64,000 bases of DNA from Phialophora verrucosa (lineage: Eukaryota; Ascomycota; Eurotiomycetes; Chaetothyriales; Herpotrichiellaceae): positions 496,001 through 560,000 of the forward strand of contig MSED01000004.1 in NCBI GenBank assembly GCA_002099365.1, in the 5' to 3' direction. Within the stretch, counting starts at the first letter, position 1, and every line of letters begins with the position of its first letter. Of the stretch, positions 53,562 to 62,155 are shown in pieces. The translations under genes and the position numbers were made by a program. Below the pieces are notes generated by a model, which was not told the DNA's origin, did not search any database, and saw only the letters and a list, made by a program, of their open reading frames with translations.

Positions 53562-54242
53562 CTACATGGCTGACTTTGTGTTAGTGGAGGTACGAGTACG
53601 GCGCTCAGCTTGCTCTGTCGGGCAGTATCGAGAGATCAGGTGTACCTCGCTGTCCTCCATGTCGCTCTGCACCAGGCTAAGGTTTCCGATCCTAGCCTCA
53701 GCGGGGCGGGATTGAGCGCTAAATGTTAACCACGCCGACCGACGATCTTCGATTTTGACGATCTCCAGGGAAATTCGCGAGTCTGGTTTAATGCAAGTCT
53801 GGAACAGACGCCAGCGGACCCTATCACGCGAATCCACCTTCGTAGGGTGGCAAAAGGAGACTTGCTGACGCTGACCTTCATACCCTCTGGACTGGTCGCA
53901 GCGTGGATGATGGTCGGGTTTAGCCTGAGCCATCATGGTGCCCGGGCGGTGGAGTCGACTGTGCCACGGAGGGATCGGGGACTTTGAGGGGCCGAAACGA
54001 GCTCCTCCCCGAGAGTGTACAGGCGGCCGAAATGGGCTTCCTCGAGATTTCTCAGAGAAGACCGTGACGATCAAGGATTGGGGGAGTAATCGGGGCGAAG
54101 TGGAAGAGAATCGACGCAGAATCGAGGACTGGAGCCTGATGCGGTCGAGAGGAAGGGAGGGAGAGGTTTCCTTACAGCGACGTCGAAAAGCGGCGGCGCC
54201 TAGCCCGCGACCATACCAGAAGGCAAGGGGATTTCCCGGCAA
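53562..54242 (-). CDS. Unassigned open reading frame, 226 codons (doubtful)
   Basis: An uninterrupted frame of 226 codons in otherwise gene-free DNA. The predicted protein is unusually basic, rich in Arg, Ser and Pro, with no signal peptide, membrane helix or motif I recognise. A second in-frame start (MMAQAKPDHH, about residue 102) begins a less biased part. The arginine-rich first half looks like translation of GC-rich non-coding DNA; an overlapping plus-strand frame is about equally plausible. It could be a fragment of a retroelement gag, a lineage-specific gene, or chance. Confidence 0.2.
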   Translation of the reverse strand: MPGNPLAFWYGRGLGAAAFRRRCKETSPSLPLDRIRLQSSILRRFSSTSPRLLPQSLIVTVFSEKSRGSPFRPPVHSRGGARFGPSKSPIPPWHSRLHRPGTMMAQAKPDHHPRCDQSRGYEGQRQQVSFCHPTKVDSRDRVRWRLFQTCIKPDSRISLEIVKIEDRRSAWLTFSAQSRPAEARIGNLSLVQSDMEDSEVHLISRYCPTEQAERRTRTSTNTKSAM

Positions 54243-54282
54243 CCACTACGAGTACAAATCCAAAAGTGTTGTTGGGAAAGGT

Positions 54283-54313
54283 GTGTCACGTGACACCCCA
54301 GATATACCACGTG
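54283..54313. promoter_or_regulatory. Two CACGTG (bHLH/Cbf1-type) elements
   Basis: GTGTCACGTGACAC (54283-54296) is a perfect 14-bp palindrome around TCACGTGA, and a second CACGTG lies at 54308-54313. They sit 215-245 bp upstream of the ATG at 54529. CACGTG is the site of basic helix-loop-helix factors such as Cbf1; use here is inferred. Confidence 0.5.
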
Positions 54314-54528
54314 ACCGTAGGAAGTGGCTCGGCGCGCTATTGCCTTATCGATAATAAAATGACGCAGTAACGAGCGTTTGTTCTGCTTGCTCACTTCACC
54401 GTCTCGCCCATGGGAGCAGCAACCGAGCTCATGGCAGGAGGAAAGAGCAGGAGCATAGGGCACTTGAGATGAGCGCTCGACTTCTATTGCTGGCATGATG
54501 TTGCGTACAACCATCAGTGTTGTAAAGA

Positions 54529-55586
54529 ATGGCGCAAGCACATCCCACACTCGGGCGGAAATCGTCGGCGCCATGGGACAGGTTGCGGCCAGTCAAGCAA
54601 GACCCGTTGGAGAGCATGGGCTTCGTCTCCAAGGGTGACAATAGGTGAGGGCTCTGCTTGCGGTGAACTTGGTGTTCCTAACGGTGCAAAGATTGCTCGA
54701 TCTCAAGACGCAAGAGAGCTTCTACAACAAAATTGTTGCTCGCTATATGCAGTTCTGCACTCAACACGCCAGAGACCTCGATAGCGCCTTCGCATCGCTA
54801 TCGCTCGAGGAAGATCGCCTCCCGACCACAGTCCCTGCCAGAAAGCAGGCTGTCGGGGCGACTGATCCTCAACCCATTCGAGCGCCGAGCCCTCATCAAC
54901 AAGACTTTCCAGTGCCTGCGTACGGGCAAGCAACCGCTGGTCCGACCGCGGCGTCCTCAGCTGAGCTATCTATTATTCTCCTGGCACTACGAAAACTACG
55001 GGAAGGCCTCCTTGCCAGCTCTGCATCGGCACAAAATCCTGTCTTCTCCCAACGAGTCCACGTCTTCAATGTCAGGGTGGCCATCCTAGCCTTTCATCCG
55101 GAGGGCTACCATCCCTCTCTGCTGCACCTTCTGACTGCACTGCACACCCCTGCTCATCCATTGCCGAGGTCTGAGCTGGTGGAGATGATCACCTACCTCG
55201 TTCTCGACACTGCGATCCGACAGAATGACCTTACCTCGGCATACACGTTGAGATACAGATATCAAGCGCGTATCGGGTTCAAGAGCAGAGTTGTTGACAG
55301 CATCTTAAAATCAATAGTCATGGGTGACTGGGTCAACTTCTGGCGCGTGCGACAAAAAGTCGACGGGTACGTCCGAGCCATCCTTCACTGGCATCTCGAA
55401 TCACTGCGTAGAATGTCCCTCAAAGCCATCGGCCGAGCATACTACTCCTGCGACGTTATATGGATTCTGCAGAGCTCCACCGGCGGCGAAATGAGCTGGG
55501 ATGAACTTGTCCGAGCAGAAGACGTAGGATGGATGCGTGACGGAGAGAGGGTCATGATCAGGAAACCGAAGGCCAAGGCTGGCTAG
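54529..55586 (+). CDS. CSN8/PSMD8/eIF3k-domain-like conserved protein
   Basis: Two exons (54529-54644 and 54692-55586, phase 2, 47-bp intron) encode 336 aa. The long frame has no ATG of its own; the first exon supplies MAQAHPTLGRK and joins cleanly at GDNRLLDLKTQE. The first 130 residues are polar and partly disordered. From about 180 on the protein is helical, with YHPSLLHLLTALHTP, VEMITYLVLDTAIRQNDLTSAYTLRYRY and SIVMGDWVNFWRVRQKVDGY, then a winged-helix-like end (MSLKAIGRAYYSCDVIWI, SWDELVRAEDVGWMRDGERV). This is the layout of the CSN8/PSMD8/EIF3K (PCI-related) family. It is not clearly the proteasome, signalosome or eIF3 subunit itself; I would treat it as a conserved fungal member of that fold. 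Confidence 0.65.
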
Positions 55587-56096
55587 GCTGTAGGTATGGC
55601 GCAATTGATGCAGGTCATTCGCTTAAGATCTCGATTTCGAAAACAGGTGCTCTGAAACAGTTGAAAGAGTTCGAAACAGTCTCGCAAGCATATGCAAAAT
55701 TCGCCTTTGACTGCGTGGCTGCAACCCAGCCACCGAATTTCAGCCAATCAGGGCTGTCAGCCTGTCCCAGCCTCGTGGTTGCCAAGGCTGCGCATTGAGA
55801 TTGTGAGCTGTTTTCGAGTGTCCAGAATCCCCAACCTCCTCATGAATGCATCAACACCACACTACCGCGCACATGCACACAATGCCCGCGCGCAGATCCT
55901 TGACAGTAACCAACCTCTGCGTTTCTGCCCTGACATGCAAAGGTACATGTCAGAGTACTTTTCCTTGTCATGCATTTCTTCCTCTTCTGCTACCACCGAC
56001 TCTGGTTTTGAAATCAAGTCTCGCTTACCATTCCAACGCAGCGCCGCTTCTTCTTGATTGTGTTGTGCTATCCTCCAGTTGACTCTTCTAGGCAAG
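55587..56096. other. Intergenic, nothing recognised
   Basis: A 510-bp stretch between two plus-strand genes: 3' flank of the CSN8-like gene and promoter of the secreted-protein gene. Repeated TGCA-rich and CATGCA strings occur; no coding frame. Confidence 0.4.
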
Positions 56097-56816
56097 ATGA
56101 AGTCTAGCACAGCATGCACCGCGCTTTTCACGTCGTCATTACTGCTCCTCACCACCGCTCGACCAGTTATCCCGGGTCAGATCGAGCGAAGAAAACCTGC
56201 CTCGTATTCCGTTGTTGCAGTAGGAGGTGGAACAACAGATGACGGCTCTCCAACAGCGACTGTGACCGACGCTATAACGCACACGAAAACAGTGATGAAC
56301 ACTCAAGTCTCCACAATCGTTGTGACTGCTTCCGACACGCCAACAACCATAGTCTTTACCGTGACGACTCCGTCGCCCGTCACTGTCACCGACGACACTC
56401 CCGGCTCCACAACTACAGAAATAGTGTCTGTATCGCCAGAAGCGCCGACATCAAGTCGACAATCTCCTTCAGATTCACCGTCCCTAGTCACCACAACGGA
56501 AACACCAGCTCCTGCCACGGTTACAGTGACGCAACCACCTCCCACAACGAAGCCATACGATGATGGGCAGTGGCATACCTGGTATTACTATACCGTGAGC
56601 TCGGAGTCTTTATCCTCTCCATCGGCCACGGAGTCGAATCCAGAGTCGACAACACCCCCCGCTTCAAGCACGCAATGGAGTTGGACATCGCCAACAGCAA
56701 TAACCAGTTCGGAGTGGAATAATGAGTGGGTGTGGACTTCAAGTTCGGCTATCGGATCACCGACAACAACATTTGATTCGGGATTCTGGCATAGACCTGC
56801 TTGGACAGGTGTATGA
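56097..56816 (+). CDS. Secreted Ser/Thr-rich protein
   Basis: Single exon of 239 aa from the ATG at 56097. A clean signal peptide (about 1-20: leucine-rich core LFTSSLLLLTTA) is followed by VIPGQIERRKPA, where the RR could be a Kex2-type processing site. The rest is dominated by Thr, Ser, Val and Pro in short repeats (TVTVTQPPP, VTTTETPAPATV, TTIVFTVTTPSPVTVT), the composition of O-mannosylated wall or extracellular proteins. A conserved-looking aromatic patch (DDGQWHTWYYYTV) sits near 165. There is no clear GPI signal at the C-terminus, which ends RPAWTGV. No enzyme domain is recognised. Confidence 0.7.
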   Translation: MKSSTACTALFTSSLLLLTTARPVIPGQIERRKPASYSVVAVGGGTTDDGSPTATVTDAITHTKTVMNTQVSTIVVTASDTPTTIVFTVTTPSPVTVTDDTPGSTTTEIVSVSPEAPTSSRQSPSDSPSLVTTTETPAPATVTVTQPPPTTKPYDDGQWHTWYYYTVSSESLSSPSATESNPESTTPPASSTQWSWTSPTAITSSEWNNEWVWTSSSAIGSPTTTFDSGFWHRPAWTGV

Positions 56817-57281
56817 GTTCAGAGAGACACCAGCAAAACTGTATCATCAGGGCGGAAAGCAATGACTTTAGCGAAGACGGGATGGGATTTCGAATTAGCG
56901 CGGCGTTGGTGGGCATGTGATAGATCTCATGGCAAAGCTGAGAGCGAGAGGCAACAGTCCGAATAAATGTACACAATCATTCTTATTATAAAGTATTTCG
57001 CGAGTTACAGGGATAATGAATGGTTCTGGGAAACGTCTCGTGCCCAATTCCTTGCCAAGCCACATCCGACTGCAGGTTCCTTCCCAACTCAATCCAGTAT
57101 CGCGAAGTCCGTTAAACGGTGCCTAGCAATTCCGCCATAAACATCTCCTCTACACCATTACTATCTTGAGCAGTCGGCAACCTCGGAGCCTTGACAATTG
57201 TAGCACATCACCTTTTCCGGTTGAGACTACGCGCCGTGCAACCTCGCTCACTGCTGGCTGCAAGTCGTCAACCTTGTCGCG
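56817..57281. other. Intergenic, nothing recognised
   Basis: A 465-bp stretch leading to VPS35; no coding frame. Presumed promoter of VPS35. Confidence 0.4.
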
Positions 57282-60173
57282 ATGGCGGCACCATCGCCTT
57301 CAACGGCGGAGGACCAGGGACGGTTGCTTGAAGAAGCTCTGGGCGTCGTCCGGCAACAGTCGCAACAGATGCGCAAATGTCTTGAGACGCCAGGGAAGCT
57401 CATGGACGCTTTGAAGTGCGGGTAAGAACACCACTCGACATTGATTAATGTCGGCTGCGCTGACATGCCGATGCAACGCTCTAGGTCGACACTGGTGTCT
57501 GAGCTGCGCACACCTACCCTGGGTCCAAAGCAGTACTATGAGCTCTACATGGCCGTCTTTGACGCTCTCCGACATCTGTCCGAATACCTCCGCGACTCGC
57601 ATCCCGTCAACCACCTCGCAGACCTCTATGAACTTGTACAATACGCAGGCAATATAATCCCCAGATTATACCTAATGATAACGGTCGGCACTGTTTATAT
57701 GGGAGTCGAGGATGCACCGGTCAAAGAGATCATGAAAGACATGATGGAGATGAGTCGCGGCGTACAGCATCCTATTCGAGGCCTCTTCCTACGGTACTAC
57801 CTCATGGGACAGGCACGAGATTATTTGCCGACGGGCAAAGATGACGGACCGCAGGGCAACTTGCAAGACTCGATCAATTTCATCCTGACGAATTTTGTGG
57901 AGATGAACAAGCTGTGGGTACGGTGGCAGCATCAGGGACATTCAAGGGAAAGAGAGCAAAGAACCCAGGAGCGGCGAGAGCTGGAACTGCTGGTTGGCAG
58001 TAATCTGGTCAGACTGAGTCAACTCGTCGATTTGGAGACATACAAGGCTACCATCATTGCTCCACTGCTGGAACAGGTCGTTCAATGTCGGGATGTTTTG
58101 GCTCAAGAGTATTTGCTCGAAGGTAGGAAAATATTTACGAGTACCGGGATGGTGTTGACGGACGTCCAGTTATTACCAAGGTGTTTCCCGATGAGTACCA
58201 CCTCCACACCCTCGATCAGATGCTCTCGGCCATCGCCAGGTTGAACCCACATGTCGACATGAAGAAAATCGTGATAGGTCTCATGGACCGGCTCTCCACC
58301 TACGCGCAAAGGGAGTCTGCCGAAGGGGTTTCTGAAGAAGATAAGCGGAAAGCTGAAGAAGAAGCTGCAATCCGCATGCTCGAAAAGATCGACTTGAACC
58401 AAGATCCGAAGCCAGCCCCTCCGGCTGCTGAGCCAGACACCACCGCCACGAACGGCACAGATCTAAAACCACCTACAGAAACCGAAACAACCGACTCACA
58501 AGCAGCAACCCCGGCCACTCCAACAACCCCAGCGGCGACGAATGGCGAGAAAGCGGCCGGTGTTGGAGAGGTCAAGCTGTTCGAGATCTTCTACGACCAA
58601 GTCGTCAACCTTGTCAAGACGAGGGGTCTCCCCATTCAGGATACCATGGCTCTACTGACTTCGCTCGCAAACCTGGCACTGTATGTCCAAAGCACAATCT
58701 TGAGGGTGTCTGAGCTAACATACCTAGGAACATCTATCCAGACCGGCTAGAGTATCTAGATCAGATACTTTCTTATGCTCGGGAGAAGGGCGCCGAATAT
58801 ATGGATTCTGCTGACCTCCATTCCGCCGCGACGCAAGCCAATATGCTCAACCTCCTGCTCTCTCCTATTAGGACATATTTCTCCCTTTTCACAGCACTGG
58901 CTCTTCCCAACTACCTCCCTCTTTTCTCGTCGCAAACGTATGCCACTAGGCGGGCAGTTGCTGGAGAAGTGGCTAAAAACATTCTGCGAAATCGAATCTC
59001 GATCACGACTACACAGCACCTGGAAGGAATCATGTCACTGCTGAAAGTAATTATCAAAGAGGGAATTCAACAACCGGCCGGCTATCCTGGATTAAACCGC
59101 CAACGGGGCGGCGAGTCTGACGAGACTGTGGAGGAGCAAGGCTGGCTTGCGAGGATAGTGCATTTCATCCATGGACCGGACAACGACACGCAACTCAAGC
59201 TGCTGCAACAGGTGCGCAAAGCCTATGAGGCTGGTAATGAACGAATAAAATACACGACTCCGGCTATTATCACTGCATCGTTAAAGCTTGCCAGGAAATT
59301 CAAGACGCGCGAGCACTTTGACGACAACTGGCAAAATCAATCTTCGGCACTTTACCGGTTCATGCACCATACCCTGTCGCAACTCTACACCCGTGTCAAC
59401 CCCGCCGCGGCGGAGTTGTGCCTTCGTCTGTTTGTTTCTTGCGGCCAAATTGCCGACCAGTGTGGCTTTGAAGAATTTGCATATGAGTTCTTTGCGCAAG
59501 CGTTCACCATCTACGAGGACAGTATCAGCGACTCGAGGGCGCAGTTCCAGGCTGTTTGCATTATTGCCGGCGCATTGCAGATGTCAAGAGGATTCGGCAA
59601 GGAGAACTATGACACGCTTATCACAAAGGCAGCGCTGCATGGCAGCAAGCTGTTGAAGAAGCCTGATCAATGTCGCGCAGTCTACCTGGCCAGCCATCTC
59701 TGGTGGTGCACAGAGATTCCTGGACGGGAAGAAGACCCCAAGAATGTTAGTGGTAATCGAGGTGATCTGACCGGATGGAGTGCTAACGTGCGAGAACAGT
59801 TCTACCGAGACGGCAAGCGGGTGCTGGAGTGCCTGCAACGGGCATTGCGTGTCGCTGATGCTTGCATGGACACTGCTGTGTCCGTGGAACTGTTCGTTGA
59901 GATCCTCAACCGATATGTCTACTATTTCGATCAGCAAAACGAGACGGTACGTTTCACCGCACGCATCAATCGATGTGAAAGACTAATGGAGTCGTCCAGG
60001 TTACGACCAAATACCTCAACGGCCTGATCGAGCTCATCCATTCAAACTTGTCAACCACCAACTCGGAGGGCAATGCTCAGTCACTGGAGAATCCCAAGCG
60101 CCATTTCTTCCGGACACTTGAGTACATCAAATCACGGGATTATGAGGGCGTGGTTACCGAGGCGAGACAGTGA
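57282..60173 (+). CDS. VPS35: Retromer subunit Vps35
   Basis: Vps35 is the central alpha-solenoid of retromer, returning sorting receptors from endosome to Golgi; it binds Vps26 at its N-terminal and Vps29 at its C-terminal half. Six exons agree in phase: 57282-57421, 57485-58122, 58170-58680, 58728-59745, 59800-59946 and 60000-60173, giving 875 aa. Family marks: the N-terminal helix (EEALGVVRQQSQQMRKCLE), ELYMAVFDALRHL, the Vps26-binding signature IIPRLYLMITVG, HPIRGLFLRYYL, then an acidic/Thr-Pro-rich loop (about 345-400), and the C-terminal RRDGKRV-like block FYRDGKRVLECLQRALRVADACMD followed by VELFVEILNRYVYYFDQ. Intron 4 has a GTTAGT donor; removing it joins DPKN to FYRDGKR as in other Vps35 proteins, whereas reading through inserts 18 odd residues. 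Confidence 0.93.
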
Positions 60174-60634
60174 TAACCGGGGAGGCTGAGTGATTGAATT
60201 CGCACTCCAGGATCCCTTTGGGCATACTATCTAGCGCTTTTTGCAAGGCTGATCCTGCTACATCGATGCTTGCTGCAGGAAGGTGACTTTCATGTCCATA
60301 TATTCGTGTTTGTCCTGCGGCCGACGGACATGTTCTGACGGTGCGTTTCGATGGTCTCAAGACATAATCCGATAGCACAGTGAGTGCCTCGTGCCCTGTA
60401 TCATTTTTCGACACGTTCGAGTCGTAGAAGCTATGTGTGCGTACTTATTTCAGGAGGCTCCAGGTGCATTGTCTTAAATTGGCACATCAGAGCGCTTGAA
60501 TGCCTTTGACAACCCGGAACGAAGAAGCGCAAGGACACATAAAGCAGCGGTTGGAAGACATGAGACCTGCGTGTCCAGAGGCTGCAACGATCAAGTATCT
60601 GCGACACTGGCCGAAGCTTGCTACTGTGACACCA
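60174..60634. other. Convergent intergenic region, nothing seen
   Basis: A 461-bp region between the converging VPS35 and peroxidase genes. No coding frame with family features. Confidence 0.4.
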
Positions 60635-61474
60635 TCAGAGACGGAGGCCCATGACAGCCTTGACCCTTTTCACGCTGGCGGCCAGCTCCAAAAACCCGAG
60701 AGTCCAAAGCCACCTCTTCCTCCAGCCTTCCTTGACGGGCAGCCTCTCCTCTTGGAAGAAGGCCCTCGCATACTCGCACGGGATGCTCTTGCCATTGCCG
60801 AACACATCAAGCACCAGGGCGATCTCGGTGCAGCCAATGCCGTGCTCTTGAGCCCCATACTTCAATCCCGGGTTATCTTCCAGTTGCCGCTGGATGCGCC
60901 GTTTTCTGAATGCGGCCAAGTCTTCCATGGTGAGCACTTTGCCATCCGTGGAGCTTGCCAGGAGATCTCGGACCAGGTCCGGCTGGAGAGCAACGCTGCC
61001 TTCGTCTTGTTGGCGATCACGCCGAGTCAGCGAGATGTCGTGCTCGACTACTCCAGGGATGGCAAGCTGGCTGAGATCGAGGACTTTCTTGCCCTTGGCG
61101 TCGACCTGGCCTCGTCTGCGCATGCCGAATGCTGCCATGATGATCCAGGGATTCCGAATTAGGGCCCAAAGACGTGCCAGCAACGATGGCTTCTTTCGTA
61201 AGTGAGCGGTCTTGGGATCCTGGTGCTCGTTGAAAATAGGCTGGGCGAAGACCGTGCCGAGCGCTCTCGAGAGGCCGATCTCGTTCATTGCTGCATTGAG
61301 TTGGCTGGCGGGGATGTTGCGGCCATCACGGTTGATGTAGCCGTGATTTGCGAGCGAGTTGATCAGTGGACACGGACCCCTTAAGTCGTTGGGTCCCGAA
61401 TGAGCGTATGTTCCTCTTGGGAGGCTCGAGGAGAGCAGCCGTGTGCTTTCAGAGGTAGAAGCGGCGTCGCCCAT
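60635..61474 (-). CDS. Heme-thiolate peroxidase (chloroperoxidase / peroxidase family 2)
   Basis: Single exon; the first Met consistent with the family is at 61474 (MGDAAS), 279 aa. The long in-frame extension upstream has no family features and is probably 5' UTR. The axial-thiolate motif GPCPLINSLANHGYI (P-C-P, Cys35, with A-N-H-G) and the acid-base motif EHD (Glu144 in VVEHDISLTRRD) are both present, so the active site looks complete. No signal peptide precedes the PCP motif, so this is probably an intracellular member, unlike the classic secreted chloroperoxidase or aromatic peroxygenases. Between the motifs is a hydrophobic stretch (LWALIRNPWIIMAAFG). Such enzymes use H2O2 to halogenate, oxidise or oxygenate small molecules. 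It is divergent from the Ppo dioxygenase. Confidence 0.87.
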   Translation of the reverse strand: MGDAASTSESTRLLSSSLPRGTYAHSGPNDLRGPCPLINSLANHGYINRDGRNIPASQLNAAMNEIGLSRALGTVFAQPIFNEHQDPKTAHLRKKPSLLARLWALIRNPWIIMAAFGMRRRGQVDAKGKKVLDLSQLAIPGVVEHDISLTRRDRQQDEGSVALQPDLVRDLLASSTDGKVLTMEDLAAFRKRRIQRQLEDNPGLKYGAQEHGIGCTEIALVLDVFGNGKSIPCEYARAFFQEERLPVKEGWRKRWLWTLGFLELAASVKRVKAVMGLRL

Positions 61475-62155
61475 GGTGGGAAGGGTCAAAAATCTCCAAT
61501 TCAAGAGTCCAGAGGCGTTGGATGTCGAACAGGAGGGCACATAGCTGGTTTTCAGAGTCGGTCCAAGCCCAACAACTCCTACCCATCCTCGTATCCATCC
61601 TCCAGCTCCACCAGAAGCGAATTTGGCCTCAGGACGGGCATGATTGGCAGTTCCAGAATCACGTACATAGAGGGGACGTCTGCATCGGGCTACGCGAAGA
61701 TTTGACAGCAGACAGATCCCGAAAGAGACATGAAGCGTGCATGAGCTGAAATGCGGAGAGCGGATCAGGGCATCGAGCTGCACCGGTCCAGCAACGGCGC
61801 CCCGCTACACACAGTCTTTTATGTCAACCTCGATGCACGTCCGAGACCTTGTGCCAATAACATGCCCGTGCTTTCGAATGCAGCGCTCGAAACGGACAGC
61901 ACGACCAGCGGGCTCGCATTCCACTGCTGCAGCGTGCAAGTCACTCCAATGAAGTGCGACCTGTCTGAGTTTTGAGTCTCTAGACGTGCGAGTCTCGACG
62001 CAAGCCACAGTCGGCAGAGCAGTGCCGTGCGACGCGACGCACTGTACCAATGGAGGTCCTCAGCATGTGTGAATATACATCTACACGGAGTCTCCCTCCC
62101 TGGCCATCTGGTCCTCCTGCTCTGCTACGCTCCGCGAAAGCCAGTCTCGATCAGC
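61475..62155. promoter_or_regulatory. Divergent promoter region, peroxidase / Ppo dioxygenase
   Basis: A 681-bp gap between two divergently transcribed heme-enzyme genes. It includes the codon-biased but unconserved in-frame extension of the peroxidase. No recognised factor sites; shared control is possible. Confidence 0.4.

Larger units (their letters stand above)
52235..54528. other. 2.3-kb stretch mostly without recognisable genes
   Basis: The boundary between accessory and core DNA. It holds one open frame of 226 codons on the minus strand (53562-54242, listed separately), and two CACGTG elements near its right end. Around 53400-53560 it shares short strings (GGCGTCCC, GGTCCCGAGG) with 46-kb DNA. 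No complete transposon is identified. Confidence 0.35.

Noticed and set aside
53562..54354. LTR retrotransposon gag
   Set aside because: No terminal repeats, primer-binding site, zinc knuckle, protease or polymerase found; only an arginine-rich open frame.
61475..61783. N-terminal extension of the chloroperoxidase-like protein
   Set aside because: Although in frame, the extra 103 residues have no homology-like features, and the family normally begins shortly before the PCP motif.
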